Assembly: GCA_023511795.1 (NCBI GenBank)
Contig: JAIMAU010000016.1
Location: 1 to 42,755, forward strand
DNA from: Armatimonadota bacterium
Lineage (GTDB): Bacteria > Armatimonadota > UBA5829 > DTJY01
Length of the DNA stretch: 42,755 nt
Direction of reading: 5' to 3'
The notes beneath the pieces were generated by a model, which searched no databases, was not told the DNA's origin, and saw only the letters and a program-made list of their open reading frames with translations. Of the stretch, positions 7,347 through 15,262 are shown in pieces (positions within the stretch are counted from its first letter, which is position 1; each line of letters starts with the position of its first letter). A program made the position numbers and the translations under genes.

Positions 7347-9440
7347 ATGCAGCTCTTGGAGCTTCAACTCACAAATTTCAAACGGTTTACTGGACACAAA
7401 TTCACCTTCACACCTGGAATCAACTTAGTATGGGGGCCGAACGAATCTGGCAAGTCCACACTCCACGAAGCCATATGCTGTGCTCTTTTTGGGCGAGAGC
7501 GCGGACAGGCAGTCGAAAATTGGAACAGTGACGGCGCCTGTTTGGTGCGCCTTATTTACTCCACCGATGGCGAGACATTTCTAATAGAGCGAAAACTCAC
7601 CGCCGGCGTGCAAAGGCTTTGCGTTCTCCGAGGAGGAGAGGAGACTGATGTAATCACTGAAAAAAGTGCAGTCGAAGGAAAGATTGCGGAACACCTAGGC
7701 ATAAGGGATAAAACCATCTTTAACAACACAATTTCCATACGACAGGCCGAAGTAAGCAAATTAACCAGCAATAGCCTATCATCTGTGGGCAATGAAATCC
7801 AGCGAGTACTCACGGGCACTGCCCAAGGGTCAGCTTCCAAAGCTCTATCCAAACTACGTAGGCAACAAACTGATATAATTGGACCACCACGCCCAAAGAA
7901 CCCCCGAGAATACGAAAACATCACAAATCGCCTCCAAAAACTTGCGGAAACCCTCGCGCAAGCCCGAGCATCCCGGGATCGAATCGTAAAGCTAGAGGAT
8001 GAAATTAGACTTCTTGAAGAAAAGTTTTCGCACGAATCAAAACGCCTCTCTGAGCTTGAGGAGCTACTTTCGCGGCATAAACGATGGGCCGAACTCAAGC
8101 AAAAGCAACTGGAAATCGGTGAACTTCACGAATCCGTCTTTGCGCGGGTAAGAAAAATAAATGATAGCCTTGCAGACTTGAAGTTTGCACAAAAAGAGCT
8201 TGAGGAGGACGCTAACCTTATTGGGAAGGCCGACGAGATTGCCGATCATCTAGCGAAGCTTTACGGAAAACGCACAGCACTTGAGGATCGTCTTTCCCAA
8301 CTAAAACAAACCTTAGAGAATCTACCGGAACGTGCAGGAACTCTCGCCCAGGCAATTTGGGCGGGAGGAGCACTAGTTTTTGCAGCAGCAGCAATTGTTC
8401 TTGGTTTAGCAAAGAATCCTCTATTTTTCCTGCTAATAATCCCTGCAATTGCGATACTAGCAAAACTGGCCCTATCGAAAGGCTTACAAAGGTGGGACGA
8501 ACACCAACATCTCAATCAGTTGATTACATCAACGCAGGAGGAACTAAAAGCAGTCAACCTTGAGGAACAGAGCATCCTGGCTTACCTAAAGTGCCCAGAC
8601 CCAGAACGCGCTTTCGCCAGAATAAAAGCTTATCGGTCACGAGCAGCACGAACGCACGAGCTTGAGGTTTCCATCAAAACTCTGCTAGATGGGCGGAACC
8701 TTGAGGACTGGCAGAAACAGGAAGCAGACCTTGCACGAGAACTTTCTATAATCAACCATGAATTGGAGGAACATTTTGCAGAATACTCACCCACGACCGA
8801 GGAAGCGGAGCGATGGCGGTCAGAGCATGCCTCGCTTCTGACTTCGACAGCGAATGTGTCTGAAAGGCTATCCAAACTAAGGGGCGAGCTCGAGGCAGAG
8901 CATAGAAATATGAGAGATATGGCGTGCATAGAGGGCGAACTTGAGTTTTTGCACAAACGAAAGGCCGAATTAGAGTTTCTAAACAAGGCATATGGCGAAG
9001 CAATCGCTGCCTTGGAAGCCGTTATTCAACGTGTTTCCGAAGAATACCTCCCAGTTCTCTCCGAAAAGGCTACTGAGTGTCTCAGCCACATCACAAATGG
9101 CCGATATACGGCTGTAAGGCTAACACCTGATTGGGTAATTTCGCTCGACTGTACGGAAAAAACTGGCGTCGCTCCGTCCATCGTCAGCACTGGGACTTCG
9201 GACCAGGTCTTCTTTGCACTGCGCGCTGCCTGTGGAGAGTTGCTCTCCTCAGGACATAAGCTGCCAATTATTTTGGACGATCCATTTGTAAGCTTTGACC
9301 GCGAGCGTCTGGAACGAACGCTACTTTTCCTTGGAAAGCTTGCATCTAGAAACCAAATCCTTCTACTCACCCATGACCCATTCACTCTCGAGTGGGCGAA
9401 GCAGACATCGTGCACTATACTTGATCTTTCTAAGCCGTAA
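7347..9440 (+). CDS. SMC-like ATPase with central membrane segments (YhaN/SbcC/Rad50-like)
   Basis: A 697-residue ATPase of the AAA_23/RecF-RecN-SMC class. The N-terminus has MQLLELQLTNFKRF and Walker A GPNESGKST (residues 30-38); the C-terminus has a signature-like VSTGTSDQ, Walker B PIILDDPFVSFD (about 637-648) and the LLLTHD switch. Between them are long, charged heptad-rich coiled coils. Where Rad50 has a Cys-x-x-Cys zinc hook, this protein has two hydrophobic segments at about residues 334-378, as in Bacillus YhaN. No CxxC is seen at that place. The protein would therefore be a membrane-anchored Rad50-like partner of the upstream nuclease. It is shorter than typical YhaN proteins of about 960 residues because its coils are short. 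Confidence 0.87.
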   Translation: MQLLELQLTNFKRFTGHKFTFTPGINLVWGPNESGKSTLHEAICCALFGRERGQAVENWNSDGACLVRLIYSTDGETFLIERKLTAGVQRLCVLRGGEETDVITEKSAVEGKIAEHLGIRDKTIFNNTISIRQAEVSKLTSNSLSSVGNEIQRVLTGTAQGSASKALSKLRRQQTDIIGPPRPKNPREYENITNRLQKLAETLAQARASRDRIVKLEDEIRLLEEKFSHESKRLSELEELLSRHKRWAELKQKQLEIGELHESVFARVRKINDSLADLKFAQKELEEDANLIGKADEIADHLAKLYGKRTALEDRLSQLKQTLENLPERAGTLAQAIWAGGALVFAAAAIVLGLAKNPLFFLLIIPAIAILAKLALSKGLQRWDEHQHLNQLITSTQEELKAVNLEEQSILAYLKCPDPERAFARIKAYRSRAARTHELEVSIKTLLDGRNLEDWQKQEADLARELSIINHELEEHFAEYSPTTEEAERWRSEHASLLTSTANVSERLSKLRGELEAEHRNMRDMACIEGELEFLHKRKAELEFLNKAYGEAIAALEAVIQRVSEEYLPVLSEKATECLSHITNGRYTAVRLTPDWVISLDCTEKTGVAPSIVSTGTSDQVFFALRAACGELLSSGHKLPIILDDPFVSFDRERLERTLLFLGKLASRNQILLLTHDPFTLEWAKQTSCTILDLSKP

Positions 9441-9451
9441 CGCCCCTCCTA

Positions 9452-9480
9452 TTGAAACTCTCCCTAAGCCATACTATACT
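9452..9480 (+). promoter_or_regulatory. Sigma-70 promoter of the TIGR03790 gene
   Basis: TTGAAA (9452-9457), 17-base spacer, TATACT (9475-9480). The predicted transcript starts near 9487, which rules out the in-frame TTG at 9452 as a start codon and supports the GTG at 9521. Confidence 0.6.
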
Positions 9481-9520
9481 AAGCTATGGAGTACACTTTC
9501 TCTTAGAAAGGCGAAATCAA

Positions 9521-10585
9521 GTGAAAATTGCGAAATGGCAAATAATTGCAAACCTGATTTTAACATTTAGTCTATCATTTTCTCTTTGTTATGCGGCTAA
9601 ACCAGCAAACGTGCTGGTTATCATAAACGACAACAGCCCTGACTCAAAAGAAATCGGCGTATATTACGCCAAAAAGCGGGGCATACCAACAAAGAATATT
9701 TGCCACATTAAATGCCCAGCAACCGAAGAACTAAATGACAAAGACTACCGCCCGCTCATCGAAAAGCCTGTTAAGGCTTACCTTGCCAAGACCGGCCTAA
9801 ATAAGACTGTGGATTACCTCGTGCTCACAAAAGGCATCCCAATTAAGCTTCGAAATAGCGGCATGAGTGTAGACAGCATGCTTATGTGTATGGACCTTGG
9901 ATTTTCTTTTGAAGGCCTTAAACAAGGAATACCCAATCCATACTTTAAAAAGCGAGAACATTTTTCGCATAAAAAGTACGGATTCTATCTCGCCACAAGA
10001 CTTGATGGCCATACAAAGAAAGACGCAAAAGCCCTCGTAGATAGAGCATTGGCGGCAAAGGCTGCTCGTGGCGTATTTATTCTCGATATGTGCCCTGCCA
10101 AGAACGGCGGTAGTTATCGAATATACAACGACGACATGAGAAAGACACACGACTTTCTTATCCATAATGGATACATCTCTTATTTCGACAACACCGCCGA
10201 GTTTATTGGCGGCCGAAAGAAGATCATGGGCTACTTTTCATGGGGAAGCAATGACCCTTCATATGACTTTAAAAAATACCGATCAAACCAGTTTTTACCA
10301 GGTGCCATTGGGGAAACCGCAGTGTCTACTAGTGCCCGATCTTTTGGCTACTACAAAGCAGGCCAGTCAATGATCGCCGACTTAATCGCAGCTGGAATCA
10401 CTGGGATAAAAGGCTACGTGTCCGAGCCATATCTTAGCGCAATAGCCATACCCTCCATTCTTTTCGAACGTTATATTTCGGGCTTCAACCTGGCTGAGAG
10501 TTTTTATATGGCATCTCGGTTTATCTTTTGGAAGGACATAGTCGTTGGCGACCCCCTCACAGCTCCGTATGCCGGGAACCGTTAA
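9521..10585 (+). CDS. Secreted TIGR03790-family protein
   Basis: The protein matches the uncharacterised TIGR03790 family: NVLVIINDNSPDSKEIGVYYA, then a RGIP segment with NICHIKCP, then VDYLVLTKGIPIKL and, near the end, GITGIKGYVSEPYL and GDPLTAPYA. The GTG start at 9521 gives 354 residues and a clean signal peptide (VKIAKWQ, hydrophobic core, cleavage near CYA-AK). A purine-rich GAAAGG lies before it. The longer frame to 9452 would begin inside the promoter. Members occur in several diderm phyla and no activity is established. The fold looks alpha/beta with repeated Asp and Gly-rich loops. It is monocistronic, and a 551-base gap follows. Confidence 0.82.
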   Translation: MKIAKWQIIANLILTFSLSFSLCYAAKPANVLVIINDNSPDSKEIGVYYAKKRGIPTKNICHIKCPATEELNDKDYRPLIEKPVKAYLAKTGLNKTVDYLVLTKGIPIKLRNSGMSVDSMLMCMDLGFSFEGLKQGIPNPYFKKREHFSHKKYGFYLATRLDGHTKKDAKALVDRALAAKAARGVFILDMCPAKNGGSYRIYNDDMRKTHDFLIHNGYISYFDNTAEFIGGRKKIMGYFSWGSNDPSYDFKKYRSNQFLPGAIGETAVSTSARSFGYYKAGQSMIADLIAAGITGIKGYVSEPYLSAIAIPSILFERYISGFNLAESFYMASRFIFWKDIVVGDPLTAPYAGNR

Positions 10586-10911
10586 CACTCGGAAATATAG
10601 CAGCCGGCTTTCCAATAACCACGCATTATTCAGGGCGTCAAGCCTACTGGCTTAACTTTACCACAAAGAACGAGTGAAAAACCTGCATGCTCGCAGTACA
10701 TTGGGTAAAATGCAATATGAGCTTTTACCGAGAATAGACTAGGTCTGTGAATCTTGGCCTCAACAATATTTTTCCCATAAAGTGGCAACCAATCTTCTTA
10801 CACAATTGAGGTCAAATTGCAAAGAAATATGCCACAACATTCAGAGGGGGTGATTAAAAATAACAAAAGGCATAAATAAGTGACCAACAAAGGCGCGAGG
10901 CAAGTATAAGG
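10586..10911. other. Non-coding gap upstream of rpoN
   Basis: No convincing gene in either strand. A small hairpin AAGCC-TACT-GGCTT lies at 10640-10653 without a T run. An SD-like GAGGGGGTGATT at about 10843-10855 is followed only by a frame of eight codons. The rpoN promoter starts at 10912. Confidence 0.4.
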
Positions 10912-10940
10912 TTGACATATGTTAAAAAAATGGTTATACT
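10912..10940 (+). promoter_or_regulatory. Sigma-70 promoter of rpoN
   Basis: TTGACA (10912-10917), 17-base spacer containing an A7 tract, TATACT (10935-10940). Transcription would begin near 10947, giving a leader of about 190 bases before the start codon at 11137. Confidence 0.75.
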
Positions 10941-10946
10941 TTATTC

Positions 10947-11136
10947 AAACGTTAGAGATGGCGTCGCTGGGGGAGCGAAGAAGTGGCCTAGCTCCAGCAG
11001 AGCGTATACGATAGCTGATTTGTACCTCAAATATCTGCCACCAACCAGAAATCTTATAAGATTCCGCGGCCTTTACCGAAAATGGTATTGAGGCAAAACC
11101 CCCAGCTCTTGCCGAGCGGAATGGAGGATATAGCAG
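10947..11136 (+). promoter_or_regulatory. Long, partly structured rpoN leader
   Basis: The stretch can fold GCTG/CAGC and GAGC/GCTC into a bulged hairpin at about 10966-11000, and it holds a 14-base palindrome AATCTTATAAGATT at 11050-11063. It does not resemble a riboswitch class I can recognise. A short frame (ATG at 10958, 18 codons) lies at its 5' end. The SD GGAGG is at 11123-11127. Confidence 0.4.
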
Positions 11137-12546
11137 TTGCTGATCCAGGATCAATCTCAAACACAGCAACAGCGGATAGATCCGAAGATCATAATGGCGA
11201 ATACCCTTCTGCAGCTATCCAGTCTGGAGCTTCAGGAAGCAATCGAGCAGGAACTTGCAGAAAATCCAGCGCTCGAGCTCGAAGACGAAGAACCTTGTTC
11301 GGGGTGTGAGCTTGCACCCTTTATGTGCAAGGACTGCTCATTCCAAAAGCTGGCTACACAAGACGAAGAAACCGATATCTCAATCTACGAGATAGAGCCT
11401 CAATTTGAATTTACATTCGACCCTGATGATGATAATGACCCAATCAGCAGTTTGCAGGCCGATGTTACCTTACCCGAACATCTACGCAACCAACTCCGAG
11501 CATTAGTGACGGGGAAAACCTACGAGATCGCCGATTATCTCGTGAACTACATAAATGACAGGGGCTATCTTGAGTGCGATCTTCTCGAGCTTACTCTCGA
11601 GCTTAATGCTAGCGACGATGAGATTGCCGAAGCTCTAGCAGTGCTACAGACCCTCGATCCACCTGGCGTAGGAGCGCGAGACTTACGGGAATGTCTTCTC
11701 ATCCAACTCCGATACCTTGACGAACAAGGTAGAGGAAACACGCTTGCCCAACGCATAGTCGAGAATTGCTGGGAAGAAATGGTCGGGCGAAAAATCAACC
11801 GTATCGCCCGAAAATTAAGGACAAAGCCTGAGAATGTTCGGGCAGCCCTAAGGTTCATTCAAACAAAGCTAAATCCTCATCCTGCCGGCAGTTTTGTGGC
11901 ACCCTGGGACTACAAGCCCACTGATGCTAAATTGTCGGTTCGCCCTGATGTAATCATCCGCCGCACTCCAACCGGGTATGAGATAGATGTCGTCTTCAAC
12001 GAGCATCTTTCGCTTGCAATAAACCCATACTACCGCCAGATATACAATGACTTGAAAAGCGGCAAAACAAAAAATATTTCGGAAGATGAAAAAAAACACA
12101 TATTGGACTACGTCGAGCGTGCCGATCTTTTCATAAAAAACCTAAACCAGCGCCGAAGAACTCTTCGCAACATAACAAAGCGCATTATTGAACATCAACA
12201 CGGCTTCCTCGACACCGGCTCAAAGTTATTCCTCAGGCCACTTACTCGCGTAAAGATAGCAGAAGAGCTTGGAATTCACGAATCCACAGTCAGCCGTGCA
12301 ACAGCAAACAAATACGTCCAGATTCCCACCCAAGAGGTTGTGCCTTTCGACTTCTTCTTCAATTCATCCCACTCCGTCTCAGATATCATTGCCCAACTTA
12401 TCGAGAATGAAGACCCTGCGCACCCCCTTAGCGACCAGGAGATCGCTCGAATACTTAATGAACGCGGTTATAATGTGGCCCGCCGCACCGTCGTCAAATA
12501 CCGCGAAGCCATGAAGATATTGTCCTCTCGCCAGCGTCGCCGTTAG
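11137..12546 (+). CDS. rpoN: RNA polymerase sigma-54 factor
   Basis: A 469-residue sigma-54 factor, which directs RNA polymerase to -24/-12 promoters and needs an enhancer-binding ATPase. Region I is RIDPKIIMANTLLQLSSLELQ, followed by EAIEQELAENPALE. The core-binding part contains LQTLDPPGVGARDLRECLLIQL, and the RpoN box ARRTVVKYREAM is at about 448-459. The start is TTG with GGAGG nine bases upstream; an in-frame TAG at 11131 prevents a longer form. Unusual is a four-cysteine cluster just after region I (Cys54, 57, 64, 67; CxxC-x6-CxxC), which could bind a metal. No enhancer-binding protein is encoded in the window, so the regulon is not visible here. Confidence 0.93.
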   Translation: MLIQDQSQTQQQRIDPKIIMANTLLQLSSLELQEAIEQELAENPALELEDEEPCSGCELAPFMCKDCSFQKLATQDEETDISIYEIEPQFEFTFDPDDDNDPISSLQADVTLPEHLRNQLRALVTGKTYEIADYLVNYINDRGYLECDLLELTLELNASDDEIAEALAVLQTLDPPGVGARDLRECLLIQLRYLDEQGRGNTLAQRIVENCWEEMVGRKINRIARKLRTKPENVRAALRFIQTKLNPHPAGSFVAPWDYKPTDAKLSVRPDVIIRRTPTGYEIDVVFNEHLSLAINPYYRQIYNDLKSGKTKNISEDEKKHILDYVERADLFIKNLNQRRRTLRNITKRIIEHQHGFLDTGSKLFLRPLTRVKIAEELGIHESTVSRATANKYVQIPTQEVVPFDFFFNSSHSVSDIIAQLIENEDPAHPLSDQEIARILNERGYNVARRTVVKYREAMKILSSRQRRR

Positions 12547-12590
12547 CCTCCTTTTGACAAGCTCCAATGGTGGAAACCCGTACCATTTTC

Positions 12591-12599
12591 TGGTAGAAT
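12591..12599 (+). promoter_or_regulatory. Extended -10 promoter (TGG-TAGAAT)
   Basis: TGG followed by TAGAAT (12594-12599), about 45 bases after rpoN. Its -35 region (TGGAAA at 12571) is poor. It overlaps a 10-bp palindrome GAATGCATTC (12596-12605). It probably drives the gene at 12653 and perhaps the cluster after it. Confidence 0.4.
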
Positions 12600-12652
12600 G
12601 CATTCAAAGAATGCAATCAAAATTAGGAAATTTCCCCTAAGGAGAATATCAT

Positions 12653-13273
12653 ATGAAAATAAAAGAAGGAGATTATGTTAGGGTAATCCCGAGAGAATGT
12701 ACACCAGCCGACGCTAAGAAAGGGCTATTCTACGGATACTTTGGCGGTTTGTGCGGCACAGTTGTACGTATCTACGAAGGCGATGAAGTATGCCTCAATG
12801 TCGATCTAGAAACCCTTCCACCTGATATATTAAAACGCCACATTGAAATTCAAGAATCAATAAAACGCAAGTGGCTCAATGGCCTTTCAGGTGAAGCAAG
12901 GAACCATCTAACCTCTGAGGAAAAGCATTTCGAGCTCTCCTATACCATATTAGTGAGTGCAAGCGATATCGAGAAGATCAAGAACGACAAGAAAAATGCC
13001 TCTACCGAACCAAGACCTATAGCCATTAAAAGCTCAAAGCAGTTGAACCCCCTCGTCGCAGAAAGTAAGGCACAAATTGAGCCGTCCGAAGCAACTATCG
13101 CCGAAAAGCCAACAAAAAAATCATCCACTAAAACCGAAGTCAAATCCTCCAGTTCTGCAATAAAAACATCCTCAAATGCTAAAACTGTTGAACCAAATGA
13201 TAATAATGACCTTACTCCAGCCGAACTCGAGTTTCTTAAACAGCGTGAACGGGCATTAAAAAAGAAGAAATAA
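12653..13273 (+). CDS. Hypothetical protein with SH3/KOW-like N-terminal domain
   Basis: 206 residues, not recognised as a named family. Residues 1-55 (KEGDYVRVIP, then FGGLCGTVVRIYEGDEVCLNVD) look like a small beta-barrel of the KOW/SH3 kind, which often binds nucleic acid or ribosomes. Residues about 60-105 are helical and charged. Residues about 110-180 are a low-complexity linker rich in Lys, Ser, Thr and Ala. The tail (LTPAELEFLKQRERALKKKK) is a basic helix. There is no signal peptide or membrane segment, so it is cytosolic. The ATG follows AAGGAG with normal spacing. The gene lies 15 bases before amrS and is probably co-transcribed with it. Confidence 0.7.
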   Translation: MKIKEGDYVRVIPRECTPADAKKGLFYGYFGGLCGTVVRIYEGDEVCLNVDLETLPPDILKRHIEIQESIKRKWLNGLSGEARNHLTSEEKHFELSYTILVSASDIEKIKNDKKNASTEPRPIAIKSSKQLNPLVAESKAQIEPSEATIAEKPTKKSSTKTEVKSSSSAIKTSSNAKTVEPNDNNDLTPAELEFLKQRERALKKKK

Positions 13274-13288
13274 CATGGGAGGCTTTAT

Positions 13289-14341
13289 ATGGCCATCCAT
13301 GAGGAAATCAAACTGCATAAAGCGATTCTTTATGATAAACTGCCAGACAACCGCGTCAGGTGCAATGTCTGCCAGCGCCGCTGCAACATCGCCGAGGGAA
13401 AGATGGGCATCTGCTTAACGCGGATTAACAAGGGTGGCGAATTGTATTCTACAATCTACGGCATCGTTTCTTCCGCCCATGCAGACCCCATCGAGAAGAA
13501 GCCCGTCTATCACTACCTCCCTGGTAGCCTGAGTATGTCGTTTGGAAGTTTTGGATGCAATTTCCGATGTGTATTTTGTCAAAACTGGGAAATTGCTTAT
13601 GCTGACGGTGTGAAGATCCCAGCAGTCGAAGGACGCTACGTGAGTCCTCAAAAAGCTGTGGACCTCGCAAAGGAGTATCGGTGCGCAAGTATATCTTGGA
13701 CATACAATGAGCCAGCAATTTGGCTGGAGTACACTCTTGACTCTGCAAAGTTGGCGAAACAGAATGGCCTTCACACAATATATGTAACCAATGGCTATGC
13801 AACCCCCGAACACCTCGACATGATTGGGCCATATCTCGACGTATATCGCGTAGATATAAAAAGCTTCGATGACAATTTCTATCGAAAGCTTATAAATATA
13901 CCATCTGTGCAAGGGATTCTCGACGCCACAAAGCTAGCAAAAGAGAAATGGCATATGCATATTGAGACTGTGACAAACATAATCCCAACTTGGAATGATG
14001 CGCCTGAAAACTTGCATGCAATCGCCCGATGGATAAAAGAAAATCTTGGAGAGCTAACTCCTTGGCATGTGACGCGATTCTTCCCTTGCGCAGAGCTGGT
14101 TGACGTCCCTCCTACTCCTCTGAGGACTCTGGAATTAGCACGAGACATTGGCCTCGAAGAAGGCCTGAAGTTCGTCTATATAGGAAATATTGGGGCTTCC
14201 GGCGACCCAAACACCCGCTGCCCAAACTGCGGGGCCGTAGCTGTCTCGAGATTCGGATACAGAGCGCGCGTAGAAAATGTAACCCAGGATGGCAAATGCT
14301 CAAAGTGCGGGGCAGAGCTTGGAATAGTAATCAAGGCTTAA
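13289..14341 (+). CDS. amrS: AmmeMemoRadiSam-type radical SAM enzyme
   Basis: A 350-residue radical S-adenosylmethionine enzyme of the AmrS (PflA-like) family. The 4Fe-4S cluster ligands are Cys90, Cys94 and Cys97 (CNFRCVFC). An N-terminal Cys set (Cys25, 28, 32, 42) and a C-terminal zinc-ribbon pair (CPNC and CSKC) are also present, as is usual for AmrS. Conserved blocks include SWTYNEPAIWLEY, HIETVTNIIPTWND and WHVTRFFPC. Its reaction is unknown; the family is named for its association with AMMECR1 and MEMO1 proteins. Neither partner is encoded in this window. The ATG follows GGGAGG. The stop lies about 30 bases before the phosphoribosyltransferase start. Confidence 0.87.
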   Translation: MAIHEEIKLHKAILYDKLPDNRVRCNVCQRRCNIAEGKMGICLTRINKGGELYSTIYGIVSSAHADPIEKKPVYHYLPGSLSMSFGSFGCNFRCVFCQNWEIAYADGVKIPAVEGRYVSPQKAVDLAKEYRCASISWTYNEPAIWLEYTLDSAKLAKQNGLHTIYVTNGYATPEHLDMIGPYLDVYRVDIKSFDDNFYRKLINIPSVQGILDATKLAKEKWHMHIETVTNIIPTWNDAPENLHAIARWIKENLGELTPWHVTRFFPCAELVDVPPTPLRTLELARDIGLEEGLKFVYIGNIGASGDPNTRCPNCGAVAVSRFGYRARVENVTQDGKCSKCGAELGIVIKA

Positions 14342-14371
14342 TTGGTAGCCAAACAAGAAATAGGAGGACCA

Positions 14372-15037
14372 ATGATATTCGAAGACCGTGTAGATGCAGG
14401 CAGGCAGCTTGCGGAGGCATTAGAACATTATAAGGGCCAAGATGTCATTGTTCTTGCGGTTCCCCGTGGCGGCGTTGTCGTTGGCTATGAAGTTGCCCGT
14501 GCCCTCAATGCACCACTTGATGTGGTCATCCCAAGGAAGATTGGCGCCCCAGGACAACCTGAGCTTGCAATTGGCGCAGTTGCTATTGATGAGAAGCCTT
14601 TCCTCGACCACCAAATGATCCACCTCCTTGGCGTTTCCCAAGAGTACATAGAGGCTGAAGTTCGCCGTCAAAAAGAGGAGATCGAGCGCAGGCGAAAGAT
14701 ATACAGGGGTGACCGTCCATTCCCTGAGCTCAAAGACAAGACGGTTATCCTTGTGGACGATGGGATTGCAACCGGCTACACGATGATGGCAGCCATCCAT
14801 GCAATCAGACGCATGCATCCTAGCAAGCTAATCCTAGCCGTTCCAGTCGCCCCTCCCGAGGCAGTCTCGCGGCTCAGACCTTTAGTCGACGAATTAATAG
14901 TACTTGAAACCCCCGAGCCCTTCTTCTCAGTCGGATCTTGGTATGAACAGTTCGAGCAGACGACCGACGAGGAAGTCATCGAACTGTTAAAGAAAGCAGA
15001 AACAGAGCATGCTGCTTCACTGCAACCACCCAGTTAA
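14372..15037 (+). CDS. Phosphoribosyltransferase-fold protein, copy 1
   Basis: A 221-residue type I phosphoribosyltransferase-fold protein. The PRPP-binding loop is VILVDDGIATGYTM. The N-terminus FEDRVDAGRQLAEAL and VLAVPRGGVVVGYEVA, then DVVIPRKIGAPGQPELAIGA, define the stand-alone subfamily often annotated only as phosphoribosyltransferase. No base is known for it. The frame is open from a TTG at 14342, but the ATG at 14372 has AGGAGG at the right distance and begins at the conserved FEDR, so it is chosen. A paralogue with the same opening and PRPP loop lies at 16125-16814, with a membrane protease gene between. It follows amrS closely. Confidence 0.86.
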   Translation: MIFEDRVDAGRQLAEALEHYKGQDVIVLAVPRGGVVVGYEVARALNAPLDVVIPRKIGAPGQPELAIGAVAIDEKPFLDHQMIHLLGVSQEYIEAEVRRQKEEIERRRKIYRGDRPFPELKDKTVILVDDGIATGYTMMAAIHAIRRMHPSKLILAVPVAPPEAVSRLRPLVDELIVLETPEPFFSVGSWYEQFEQTTDEEVIELLKKAETEHAASLQPPS

Positions 15038-15262
15038 TACACATGATAGCGGTAACCAAGTTTCAGAGACTGGGCTCTCAGGGTATCACTTCTTTGTCAT
15101 AATAAGCCGTTCAAAATCACATGGAAGGAGAAACACCCGGCAAAAAACGACAGTGCTTCTCGAATTCCTAAAAAGCCAGCGCACTACTACGCTTGCAAGT
15201 GATAAAATATTGTTCAACGAAAAGAATAAAAGACAAGAGAGAGTTAGGGGGAGTTTTTGCTA

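Noticed and set aside
10640..10653. Hairpin AAGCC-TACT-GGCTT as a terminator for the TIGR03790 gene
   Set aside because: Only five pairs and no T run follow it.
11082..11309. 75-residue rightward frame at the start of rpoN
   Set aside because: Beyond its first 13 residues it has no protein character and runs in the wrong frame over conserved rpoN codons; only its beginning is kept as a possible frameshift clue.
12554..12559. TTGACA directly after rpoN
   Set aside because: No -10 at 16-18 bases; the next TAGAAT is 34 bases away.
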